In this document: piece after piece, positions 50,589-58,197 of the stretch
Layout of the letters: each line of letters starts with the position of its first letter
How positions within the stretch are numbered: position 1 is the stretch's first letter
Assembly (NCBI GenBank): GCA_963769605.1
Contig: CAVYML010000009.1
Location: 744,001 to 808,000 of the forward strand
Reading direction: 5' to 3'
Length of the DNA stretch: 64,000 nt
From: Fen-1254 sp963769605
GTDB lineage: Bacteria > Bacteroidota > Ignavibacteria > UBA10030
Translations under genes and position numbers: made by a program
Notes under the pieces: generated by a model
Databases searched by the model: none
Told to the model about the DNA's origin: nothing
Seen by the model: the letters and a program-made list of their open reading frames with translations, nothing else

Positions 50589-51722
50589 ATGAAATTCCAT
50601 CGCAGAGATTTTTTAAAAACATCCGCCGCTGCAGCGGGCGCTCTTGCACTTGCCGATCCGTATGCAGCACTCGCTTCTTCTTTGCCCGGCGCCTTCCCCG
50701 CGGAAAAAATGAACTTAACATTCCGTCCATACACGCTGGAATTGAAGCACATCTTTACCGTCGCCGTATCGTCCCGGACAACGACTCCGGTCGTTTTAAC
50801 GGAAATTACATGCGGCGATAGAACCGGTTACGGCGAAGCATCGATGCCTCCCTACCTCGGTGAGTCCCATGCAAGCGTCCTGAATTTCCTTGACAGAGTC
50901 GATTTAAGCAAATACGAAAATCCGTTTCAATTAGAGATGATTCTGAGCGATATCGATGCAATTGCACCGGGCAATCCGGCGGCAAAAGCGTCCGTCGATA
51001 TCGCACTCCATGATCTCGTTGGAAAAATTCTTGGTCAACCGTGGTACAATATCTGGGGATTCAACGAAGAGAAAACACCCTATACTTCATTTACCATCGG
51101 CATCGACACGCCGGAGGTTGTCCGTCAAAAAACGCAGGAAGCGAAAGAATTTAAAGTGCTCAAAGTAAAACTCGGACGCGACAACGACAAAGAGATGATC
51201 GAAACAATCCGGTCGGTAACCGATACGCCGATCACCACCGATGTGAACCAGGGCTGGAAAGATAAAAGACTTGCACTTGAAATGATTCACTGGCTGAAAG
51301 ACCACGGCGTGGTAATAATCGAGCAGCCGCTGCCAAAAGAGCAGATCGAGGATCTTGCATGGCTCACCGAACGCTCGCCGATTCCGGTGATTGGAGACGA
51401 AGGCGTTCAGCGATTGGCTGATGTACGAAAAGCACTCGGCGTGTATCACGGCATCAATATCAAGCTAATGAAGTGCACAGGCATGCGCGAAGCACATAAG
51501 ATGTTGACGCTTGCCCGATCGCTCGGTATGAAAGTGATGATCGGCTGCATGACGGAAACGTCATGCGCCATCTCTGCCGCATCGCATCTTTCGCCGATGG
51601 TTGATTGGGCCGATCTGGACGGAGCTTTATTGATCAAGAACGATGTGTACGACGGAACAAAAGTAATCGACGGAAAAATTACGCTCATGGATCGGCCGGG
51701 AATCGGCGTGGTGAAATTATAA
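50589..51722 (+). CDS. Tat-exported enolase-superfamily dipeptide epimerase
   Basis: A 377-residue protein. The N terminus HRRDFLKTSAAAAGALAL is a Tat signal. The rest is of the L-Ala-D/L-Glu epimerase type in the enolase superfamily: capping domain with VAVSSRTTTPVVLTEI and GEASMPPYLGES; barrel with LKVKLGRD (acid/base Lys on KxK), metal ligands Asp in TTDVNQGW, Glu in IIEQPLP, Asp in IGDEGVQ, and second Lys in NIKLMKCTG. It would epimerise cell-wall-derived dipeptides, here outside the cytoplasm, which is unusual for the group. GGAGAG lies 5-6 nt before the ATG. A terminator follows directly. Confidence 0.87.
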   Translation: MKFHRRDFLKTSAAAAGALALADPYAALASSLPGAFPAEKMNLTFRPYTLELKHIFTVAVSSRTTTPVVLTEITCGDRTGYGEASMPPYLGESHASVLNFLDRVDLSKYENPFQLEMILSDIDAIAPGNPAAKASVDIALHDLVGKILGQPWYNIWGFNEEKTPYTSFTIGIDTPEVVRQKTQEAKEFKVLKVKLGRDNDKEMIETIRSVTDTPITTDVNQGWKDKRLALEMIHWLKDHGVVIIEQPLPKEQIEDLAWLTERSPIPVIGDEGVQRLADVRKALGVYHGINIKLMKCTGMREAHKMLTLARSLGMKVMIGCMTETSCAISAASHLSPMVDWADLDGALLIKNDVYDGTKVIDGKITLMDRPGIGVVKL

Positions 51723-51724
51723 GT

Positions 51725-51760
51725 AACCCCGTAAAGGCTTGGAAACTTGACGGGGTTATT
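51725..51760 (+). terminator. hairpin terminator after the epimerase gene
   Basis: AACCCCGT / ACGGGGTT, 8-bp stem with a 17-nt loop containing AGGCTTGGAAACTTG, then ATTTAT. Similar in stem and loop to the hairpin at 52409-52440. Confidence 0.75.
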
Positions 51761-51790
51761 TATACATCTTGAGTCAGGAAAGCAATTTCG

Positions 51791-52399
51791 GTGGGTCGCT
51801 ATTTAATTTCAGGAATGATTTTTGCTTTTGCAGCAGGCATACAACCGGGGCCGCTGCAGACATATTATATTACTCACGCGCTGCTTTACGGCTGGCGCAA
51901 AACGCTGCCCTCCGTCCTGGCTCCCGTCTTCAGCGATATCCCGATCATTATACTTGTTCTTTTCGCATTGCAGATAACATCCAAATTATTTTTACAGATT
52001 CTTCAATGCACGGGAGGTATCTTTCTTTTCCTTCTTGCATTCGGAGCGTGGAAGAATTGGAGGAGGCTTAAAAAAACCGACCTTCTGCCGATTCCTTCTC
52101 AAGGAAAAACATTGCTCAAAGCTATAGGTGTCAACCTTCTCAATCCTAATCCATACTTGGGCTGGAGCCTCGTGATGGGACCGTTATTCCTTATGGGGTG
52201 GAGGGAAAATCCTGTAAACGGTATCGTTCTTCTCGGAGGATTTTACAGTACATTAATTCTCTGTTCCGGAGGCATTGTTTTTCTCTTCGCTTCGGCAAGA
52301 AACTTCGGACAGCGCGTCATCAGAGCTGCGGCCGGCATTTCCATTCTCGCTTTTGCTTTCTTCGGCATATATCAGATTTGGTCAGGGTTGGTGCGGTAA
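51791..52399 (+). CDS. LysE-family amino-acid/metabolite exporter
   Basis: A 202-residue membrane protein with about six hydrophobic segments. It starts with GTG at 51791; AGGAA lies 11-12 nt upstream. The family marks AAGIQPGPLQTYYIT near residue 17, SDIPIIILVLFALQ and NLLNPNPYLGWSL fit LysE/RhtB exporters (the usual PGP motif is intact). It exports an unknown small solute. It lies between two similar hairpin terminators, so is transcribed alone. Confidence 0.85.
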   Translation: MGRYLISGMIFAFAAGIQPGPLQTYYITHALLYGWRKTLPSVLAPVFSDIPIIILVLFALQITSKLFLQILQCTGGIFLFLLAFGAWKNWRRLKKTDLLPIPSQGKTLLKAIGVNLLNPNPYLGWSLVMGPLFLMGWRENPVNGIVLLGGFYSTLILCSGGIVFLFASARNFGQRVIRAAAGISILAFAFFGIYQIWSGLVR

Positions 52400-52408
52400 A
52401 TCAGGAGC

Positions 52409-52440
52409 AATCCCGTTAGGATCGGAGCCTTGACGGGATT
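52409..52440. terminator. bidirectional hairpin terminator
   Basis: AATCCCGT / ACGGGATT, 8-bp stem, 16-nt loop AGGATCGGAGCCTTG-like; it touches the stop codon of the convergent HAD gene. Related in sequence to 51725-51760. Confidence 0.65.
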
Positions 52441-53041
52441 AAAGAATCCGCAAGGTTTTCAATTCTTTTTCCAATCCGCGAACGCTTTTGAATTGCACCC
52501 CCTGCATGCCGGCACGCGCTGCCCCCTTGACATTTTTCGCAAGATCGTCGATAAAAATAATCTGTTCCGGATTACATTGTAAATCCTGTAGAATCGCACG
52601 GTAATAAGCGGCATCCGGTTTCATCACATGCAGTTTGAATGAAAGATAATGCCGGGGAAGAAGCTGCACGATATTCCAGCGCGTGATCGTCGAAGCATAA
52701 TGAAGCTCGTTCGTATTGCTGACTAATCCGGTCAAACAGACGGAAGTAACACGCTGCACAAGATCGTCCATTCCTCTGATTGGATAGACAAGAATGGAAT
52801 TGAATGCTGTTTCAAGCTTGTCATGTGAAAACCGTTCCAGGAAAAGCCTATCAAGATTGGAGAGAAACTCATCTTTCGTACTATTGCCGGATTCAAAATC
52901 TCGAGTAAAGGGAATGATTTCATCCCGATGCATGAGCAACCCATCAGGTTGTTCCAAACCCAATGTTTTCCAGAAATTGCGGATATTGATTCGGACTAAA
53001 ACATTGCCAAGATCAAAAAGAACGATTCGTTGTGCAGTCAT
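52439..53041 (-). CDS. HAD-superfamily hydrolase (subfamily IA)
   Basis: A 200-residue phosphatase-like protein. Motif I IVLFDLGNVLVRI (nucleophile Asp and acid/base replaced: DxG rather than DxD, as in several IA members such as YihX), motif II LTGLVSNTNELH, motif III and IV MKPDAAYYRAIL and IIFIDDLAKNV. Cap domain is helical (about 15-90). The ATG at 53041 overlaps the stop of the upstream phosphoesterase gene (ATGA). Substrate unknown; the YihX-like group acts on sugar phosphates. Confidence 0.88.
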   Translation of the reverse strand: MTAQRIVLFDLGNVLVRINIRNFWKTLGLEQPDGLLMHRDEIIPFTRDFESGNSTKDEFLSNLDRLFLERFSHDKLETAFNSILVYPIRGMDDLVQRVTSVCLTGLVSNTNELHYASTITRWNIVQLLPRHYLSFKLHVMKPDAAYYRAILQDLQCNPEQIIFIDDLAKNVKGAARAGMQGVQFKSVRGLEKELKTLRIL

Positions 53042-53688
53042 CCACAAAGCTCCACCATCATACTCTCAGCTAAATGAATGCGGGCATACAGACCTTGAGC
53101 CGCTGCACCGCAGTTCACAATTTGTGTTTTTCCTATTGTATCGACACCGCGCGCTTCATGAATATGCCCGCAGACAACCAGATCCGGCTGGTTGTGTTCG
53201 ACAAAGCTTCGGATCGACCTGCTGCCCACATGTTTTCCCAGTAAAATTCTATCAAGTTTCGTTTGAAACGGAGGCGTATGCGTCACAAGAACTTTCCAGC
53301 GGGCTTCCTGTACGTCTTTCCACCCGGTTTCTGCTTTAGCAAGTATATTTTCTTCCGAAATTTCGTACGGCGTATGGAGAAGCGTTGGAGGCGATGCGGA
53401 AACGCCAAAGAAACCGACATCTCCAAAAACTCTTCCGATTCCGTTGATACCTGACCCGGTTTCGGTCAAGTGTGAATCAATTGCCGGTGAGTCCATATTC
53501 CCTGCAACAGCAAAAATTGGAACGCCCGCCCTTCGGAATACCGAAAGTGCATTCGCAACCTCAGCCTCTGTTCCCCGCGTCGTAAAGTCGCCGCAGATTA
53601 CGATACCATCGACAGCGCACTCATGCCGAAGAATCGATTCAACCCGGGAAAATGAAGAATGGATATCGCTGAGAACTAAAAGATCCAT
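53038..53688 (-). CDS. calcineurin-like metallophosphoesterase
   Basis: A 216-residue two-metal phosphoesterase. Motifs: LVLSDIHSSFSRVE (DxH), VICGDFTTRG (GDxxxxG), VAGNMDSPAID (GN-D in place of GNH[DE]; Met-Asp here), VTHTPPF and VVCGHIHEARG (GHxH). The start at 53688 is chosen because a hairpin terminator at 53727-53745 lies inside the longer frame. It is coupled to the HAD gene, giving a two-phosphatase unit. Confidence 0.87.
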   Translation of the reverse strand: MDLLVLSDIHSSFSRVESILRHECAVDGIVICGDFTTRGTEAEVANALSVFRRAGVPIFAVAGNMDSPAIDSHLTETGSGINGIGRVFGDVGFFGVSASPPTLLHTPYEISEENILAKAETGWKDVQEARWKVLVTHTPPFQTKLDRILLGKHVGSRSIRSFVEHNQPDLVVCGHIHEARGVDTIGKTQIVNCGAAAQGLYARIHLAESMMVELCG

Positions 53689-53719
53689 AATGGAAAATAA
53701 GGGAAAATGATTAAAGAAT

Positions 53720-53745
53720 CTAAAATAAAAGACCTGCGGTCTTTT
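53720..53745 (-). terminator. hairpin terminator after the small membrane protein gene
   Basis: AAAAGACC / GGTCTTTT with a 3-nt loop, followed on the minus strand by TATTTTAG. It lies 75 bp past the stop of the 53820-54044 gene. A second small stem CAGAAG/CTTCTG lies just before it. Confidence 0.65.
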
Positions 53746-53819
53746 CTCCCTCAGCATCCGTGTTCAGAAGAAAACTTCTGCTGCACCGGCATACTGGATT
53801 TAAAAATTCTTTAATTTTC

Positions 53820-54044
53820 CTACTTCGAGAGAATATCGATAAGAAATAAGACTGCAATGACCACCCATGTCGTCAAGGCAAGTGTAAATGGGTTCTTGAC
53901 GTACGAAATGATTTTTCGGAGAATCATTTTCTTCTCCTTTGTTTTTGCAGATTCAGGCTTGTTTGCCGCCGCACATTCTTGCATTTCCTCTGCAACTTTT
54001 GCCTGCATTCTGAAAGCAGCCGGTAACTGAATTTGTTCGTTCAT
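53820..54044 (-). CDS. small single-pass membrane protein of unknown function
   Basis: A 74-residue protein: a Gln/Ala/Glu-rich N-terminal half with helical pattern (MQAKVAEEMQECAAANKPE), a basic patch KEKKMILRKIISYVKN, and one C-terminal membrane segment FTLALTTWVVIAVLFLIDIL. The ATG at 54044 is preferred; the TTG five codons earlier is weaker. No family recognised. It is divergent from the peroxiredoxin gene and followed by a terminator, which supports it being a real gene. Confidence 0.6.
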   Translation of the reverse strand: MNEQIQLPAAFRMQAKVAEEMQECAAANKPESAKTKEKKMILRKIISYVKNPFTLALTTWVVIAVLFLIDILSK

Positions 54045-54208
54045 GTTGATGGACCCCAAAAATTTTACTACTCAAGCATACAAAATATTCCATTCCTTCG
54101 CAGTGCTTGCCGTCACACTGCATTTTTTAACAGATTGGAACTCTCTACTTTGTATGTGATGTTGATAAAATTGGAACTTCAAAATTATATATTAAAGAGA
54201 GGAATAAA

Positions 54209-54772
54209 ATGGTAAAAATCAATACCCCGGCCCCGCAATTTTCTGAAGAATCGTATATAAACGGCACTATTAAAAAAATTTCACTGAATGATTATAAAGG
54301 AAAATGGATCGTTTTATTTTTTTATCCTGCCGATTTTACGTTCGTTTGCCCTACTGAATTAGGCGAACTGGCGGATCATTATGCTGAATTTGCTAAAGAA
54401 GGAGCAGAAATTATTTCGGTCAGCATCGATACGGTCTTCGTTCATAAGGCATGGCACGATCAATCGGAAACGATTAAAAAAATTCAATACCCCATGCTTG
54501 CAGATCCTGCACGCCGCGTCTGTTCGGCCTACGATACCTTGATTGAGGGAGAGGGACTTTCTCTTCGTGCTACGTTCCTCATTGACCCGAACGGAATTCT
54601 TAAAGCATACGAATTTCATGACAACAGCATCGGCCGCAGCGTGGAAGAATTGCTGCGCAAACTTCAAGCGGCAAAATTTGTCACAGAGCACAGCGGCGAA
54701 GTATGCCCGATGAATTGGAAGCCCGGTGCAAAGACCCTGAAACCAGGCCTTGAACTTGTCGGCAAAATATAA
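54209..54772 (+). CDS. typical 2-Cys peroxiredoxin (AhpC type)
   Basis: A 187-residue thiol peroxidase that reduces H2O2 and organic peroxides. Peroxidatic Cys47 in DFTFVCPTELG; resolving Cys166 in SGEVCPMNW. YKGKWIVLFFYPADFTF and SLRATFLIDPNGILK are family motifs. GAGAGGA lies 6 nt before the ATG. It has its own terminator. A reductase such as AhpF or a thioredoxin is not in the window. Confidence 0.96.
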   Translation: MVKINTPAPQFSEESYINGTIKKISLNDYKGKWIVLFFYPADFTFVCPTELGELADHYAEFAKEGAEIISVSIDTVFVHKAWHDQSETIKKIQYPMLADPARRVCSAYDTLIEGEGLSLRATFLIDPNGILKAYEFHDNSIGRSVEELLRKLQAAKFVTEHSGEVCPMNWKPGAKTLKPGLELVGKI

Positions 54773-54795
54773 GTTATCATAGCATGCTTTCTTTG

Positions 54796-54825
54796 AAAAG
54801 CCGGAACGCAACTTCGGCTTTTTTA
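54796..54825 (+). terminator. rho-independent terminator of the peroxiredoxin gene
   Basis: AAAAGCCG / CGGCTTTT stem with an 11-nt loop followed by TTTTA, 24 nt after the stop. Confidence 0.9.
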
Positions 54826-54903
54826 TTGTTTCCCTTCTCTTATAATCCTATCTTTACCTTCAGTAAAAGCTACTCTTAACGCAAGAACGAATACGGATTT
54901 CGC

Positions 54904-55941
54904 ATGAAAGTACTTATCACCGGCGGCTCGGGATTTTTAGGTATCAACTTGGTCAGGCATCTTCTTCTAAAAGGATTCGAGAATATCGCCGTACTGGATA
55001 TCGCCAATTTCGATTATCCTGAAAAAAATGAAATTACTTTCATCAAAGGCGACATTCGCGACATCGAAATCGTACGGCAAAGCGTCCAAGGTGCCGATAT
55101 CGTCATCCATACTGCCGCTGCATTGCCGCTCTATCGAAAAGAAGACATCTATTCCACCGATATCGCAGGAACAAGGAATTTACTCGAAGCTTCGTATGCT
55201 TCCGGCGTTCAACGCTTTATTCACATCTCATCCACTGCCGTCTACGGTATTCCGGATCATCATCCGCTCCGGGAAGACGATAAGCTCGACGGCGTTGGAC
55301 CATACGGCAGGGCAAAAATCGAGGCAGAACATATCTGTCTTGAATTCCGCAAGAAAGGAATGTGTGTTCCTATTCTGCGCCCGAAATCTTTTATAGGCCC
55401 GGAGCGCCTTGGAGTCTTTGCTCTTTTCTACGATTGGGCAAAAGACGGGAAAGGATTTCCGATGATCGGCAGCGGCAAAAATCGGTACCAGCTGCTCGAT
55501 GTCGAGGACCTTTGTGAAGCTGTCTTCATAACAATGACGGCCGGAGCAGAGATTGCGAACGACACATTTAATATCGGCGCAAAGGAATTCACGACAATGA
55601 AGGAAGATTACCAGGCGGTGCTGGACTTCGCAGGTTTCGGAAAAAAAATCAGCACGTTTCCCGCATGGCCGATGATCTGGACGCTGCGCTTTCTGGAAAT
55701 GCTCAAACTTTCTCCGCTCTATAAATGGGTGTACGAAACGGCTTCAGAGGATTCTTTTGTATCCACCGAAAGAGCCGAACGAATGTTCGGTTTTAAGCCT
55801 TTGTATTCCAACAAAGACGCTCTCATCCGTAATTACCGCTGGTACTGTTCGAATCTTGAAAGCTTTAACCGGCGAAGCGGAATATCGCATCGCGTTCCAT
55901 GGAAGCAGGGAATATTGCGATTTTTCAAAATCTTCTTCTAA
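54904..55941 (+). CDS. NAD-dependent epimerase/dehydratase (extended SDR)
   Basis: A 345-residue enzyme. NAD-binding ITGGSGFLGINLVRHLL, ISSTAVYGIPD, catalytic YGRAKIEAEH (YxxxK), LRPKSFIGPERLG. The family converts nucleotide sugars or 3-beta-hydroxysteroid-like substrates; TAAALPLYRKEDIYSTDIAG is like the latter branch. It converges with the DUF116 gene, their ends overlapping by 4 bases. It is intact, in contrast to the broken relative at 14091. Confidence 0.88.
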   Translation: MKVLITGGSGFLGINLVRHLLLKGFENIAVLDIANFDYPEKNEITFIKGDIRDIEIVRQSVQGADIVIHTAAALPLYRKEDIYSTDIAGTRNLLEASYASGVQRFIHISSTAVYGIPDHHPLREDDKLDGVGPYGRAKIEAEHICLEFRKKGMCVPILRPKSFIGPERLGVFALFYDWAKDGKGFPMIGSGKNRYQLLDVEDLCEAVFITMTAGAEIANDTFNIGAKEFTTMKEDYQAVLDFAGFGKKISTFPAWPMIWTLRFLEMLKLSPLYKWVYETASEDSFVSTERAERMFGFKPLYSNKDALIRNYRWYCSNLESFNRRSGISHRVPWKQGILRFFKIFF

Positions 55942-57110
55942 GAATTTCCGGCGGTGGGAAGAATATTAAATATACGTTTCATCTCCGGCATGTCGAGTTC
56001 CGTCGGAATTCCTTTCGGATCCCAGTGTTTTTTGCACCCGCAGTAATTTAAAAGAACGCATTGAGCGGGAACGCCGTGCCGCTTCAATTCCCATCCTCCG
56101 CCAACTAAAGTGGTCAAACAGGCGACACCGACAACGCCTTGAGACGGACTTCCCGGTTTCGAAGCCCAGCGCGAAAGATCGGATGTGTGGGGAAGGATAA
56201 ACACGTCGAAATTATATTTTAGTCCCATCGCGCGCAAGCGGTTTACATGACACGTTTTATCGCACTCTTTGCAGCGAAGGCCTTCCGAAACATGTACTGC
56301 CTGGCACATTCTTTCCGGGCGCGAGCGCATACAGCCGGGGACAAGAACCGCCTTGCGATCTGCAGGCAGAAAAGAAGCGCGAAAAGCCCGGTTCATAATT
56401 TCAGCACCTACCATATTCAAATGATATTCCACACGGGTTCGCATGCAGGCGATTCTGTCTTCCCGCCAGCGGTATTTTCGCCATTCCCGATTTACAAATT
56501 GTTCGACATTGGGCGTATACTTTCCCAGCATCGCTGTACTTGTACGCTCAAACCATTGTGCAAAATCCACAGCATCCCTCAAAAGTTCCTCTGCATTGCG
56601 CGACAGTTCGGAAAGAAAAAATGCATGCCAGCGTATAAAGCGCAAAGCGTCTTCACTAAAATCTCCCGATGCTTCCAGCCATAAAATAAGCCGGGAGATG
56701 TCTCGAACTGCCGGATATTTTTTTAAAAGTGAAGTCTGGTTGTACGTTTTTAAAAACGTGCCCATCAACGCCGCACGTAAAATATCGACAGAGGGTTTCC
56801 AGCGAGGATGCGTCTTGCGGAATTCCGAGAGAAATGCAAGCAGGCGGTAGAGTGCGACAACTGTTGCCAGTGCTCCCCCTCCATAGACGCACCAGAGCAC
56901 TCCCAGATCCAAAAGGTCAAATGTATACTCTTCTAAGGTACGCGGTTCTTCCAGTTCGTAACGGACAATAAAATTTCTAAATTCCTGTGCAATCGGAGTG
57001 ATAAAGACATGCGCATTTGCAAGAACTTGATTTGTAAACCGGGCAATGATGGGATAATAAGAGTCTGATGTTCGGCCTTCCGGTTTCAACGTATATGTAA
57101 TCGGTTCCAT
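55938..57110 (-). CDS. DUF116 domain protein with Cys-rich C-terminal half
   Basis: A 390-residue protein. The N-terminal part has a hydrophobic segment (VYGGGALATVVALYRLLAFL, about 75-95); the C-terminal half is the DUF116 domain with Cys motifs CKECDKTCHVNRLRAMG, GVACLTTLVGGG and LLNYCGCKKHWD. The Cys pattern suggests a metal or Fe-S site. GGAGGGAGAT sits right before the ATG, a strong ribosome site. Its function is not known; it is divergent from nikR. Confidence 0.8.
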   Translation of the reverse strand: MEPITYTLKPEGRTSDSYYPIIARFTNQVLANAHVFITPIAQEFRNFIVRYELEEPRTLEEYTFDLLDLGVLWCVYGGGALATVVALYRLLAFLSEFRKTHPRWKPSVDILRAALMGTFLKTYNQTSLLKKYPAVRDISRLILWLEASGDFSEDALRFIRWHAFFLSELSRNAEELLRDAVDFAQWFERTSTAMLGKYTPNVEQFVNREWRKYRWREDRIACMRTRVEYHLNMVGAEIMNRAFRASFLPADRKAVLVPGCMRSRPERMCQAVHVSEGLRCKECDKTCHVNRLRAMGLKYNFDVFILPHTSDLSRWASKPGSPSQGVVGVACLTTLVGGGWELKRHGVPAQCVLLNYCGCKKHWDPKGIPTELDMPEMKRIFNILPTAGNS

Positions 57111-57296
57111 ATCTCCCTCCTCAATTCCTTTTTACGCCGATTTTAACAAAAAGTTACAGACGGTATGTTTTCACAACCAAAGAAATCTTAAAAAACACTT
57201 TATGCAGGATTGTTGAGAAAAAAAAATATCTGCGGCGCGGTTCAGTTGCAAGAGCACGCAGAAAATTGTACCTTAAAAAAACAAGACAAGGATACC

Positions 57297-57764
57297 ATGG
57301 ATTCGCTTATTCGCTTTGGAATTTCCATGGAGGAATCTCTCCTCCATAAATTCGATCATCTTATCAGTCGCAAAGGCTATACCAACCGCTCGGAAGCAAT
57401 TCGCGACATCGTCCGGGAAAAGCTCGTTCAGGAAAGCGTTCAATCCCCGCATGGATTCGTCTACGGTGCACTTGTGTATATTTTCGACCACCACAAGCGC
57501 GAGCTGGAAAAGACGCTCTCCAACCTTCAGCATGTATATTTTGAGAACATTATCTCGACTTCACACGTCCATGTCGATCACGATCATTGCCTGGAGGTCA
57601 TCCTTCTGAAGGGAAAAGCGGAATCCTTAACCGCACTGGCGGAGAAAATCCTCAGCTTTAAGGGTGTCGAACACGGCAAATTAACCCTGACCGCTTCCCT
57701 ACAGCCTCATACGCATTCGCACACCGGCGATAAACCTCATGTTCATACACAGTCACTCGATTAG
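57297..57764 (+). CDS. nikR: nickel-responsive regulator NikR
   Basis: A 155-residue ribbon-helix-helix/ACT protein. The start at 57297 has AAGGA 4 nt upstream. N-terminal DNA-binding RHH: LIRFGISMEESLLHKFDHLI and TNRSEAIRDIVREKL. Nickel ligands fit His79, His90, His92 and Cys98 (STSHVHVDHDHCLEVILLKG). The C terminus is unusually His-rich (PHTHSHTGDKPHVH), possibly extra metal binding. It converges with the TonB receptor operon, which is a likely target, and the window has a Ni hydrogenase. Confidence 0.95.
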   Translation: MDSLIRFGISMEESLLHKFDHLISRKGYTNRSEAIRDIVREKLVQESVQSPHGFVYGALVYIFDHHKRELEKTLSNLQHVYFENIISTSHVHVDHDHCLEVILLKGKAESLTALAEKILSFKGVEHGKLTLTASLQPHTHSHTGDKPHVHTQSLD

Positions 57765-57865
57765 CGGGGAAATTCGACCGCCGCCGATTGCAGTAGTACA
57801 TAGAACCGTTTAAATGCCCTTCAAATCCACTTTGTACGCTTCGCTTCCTTAAAGCCTGAAATTAA

Positions 57866-57900
57866 CAAAAAAAATCCCCTCATTACTAATTGCGGGGATA
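57866..57900 (-). terminator. rho-independent terminator of the TonB-receptor operon
   Basis: Minus strand: ATCCCC / GGGGAT stem followed by a run of eight T. It lies 37 bp past the small membrane protein gene and shows that this gene is part of the unit. The remaining sequence up to nikR has no other feature. Confidence 0.8.
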
Positions 57901-57936
57901 TGATATGAAAAAACGCTTTTTATGATATTTGCATTT

Positions 57937-58197
57937 TCAATGCAATGCTCGGCGGGCAATTATTATAGATAGTATACTGAAAACCGATTTGAAAAGAATG
58001 CCTGGATATGAAGCGAGAATTGATGAAGGCCTCAATCCGATTGCGGGAAGCATAACGCTGCCGAGTCCGGCAAGATGGAAGATGCGCGATAATGTTACAC
58101 CAAGCCCGATGGCAGTGATGCTGGTCGTCAACGATTGTAAACGAGTAGAAACATTTTTAAGAACATATGTTTTCGTATTCATAGCATTTTCTAGCAT
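57937..58197 (-). CDS. small membrane protein coupled to the TonB-dependent receptor
   Basis: An 86-residue ORF whose ATG shares its A with the TAA stop of the receptor (TAATG), so it is probably translated by coupling; an internal ATG at codon 6 is an alternative. It carries two or three moderately hydrophobic segments (TTSITAIGLGVTLSRIF, LGSVMLPAIGLRP, ILFKSVFSILSIIIA). A terminator follows at once. No family recognised. A role in uptake of the receptor's substrate is inference from context. Confidence 0.6.
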   Translation of the reverse strand: MLENAMNTKTYVLKNVSTRLQSLTTSITAIGLGVTLSRIFHLAGLGSVMLPAIGLRPSSILASYPGILFKSVFSILSIIIARRALH

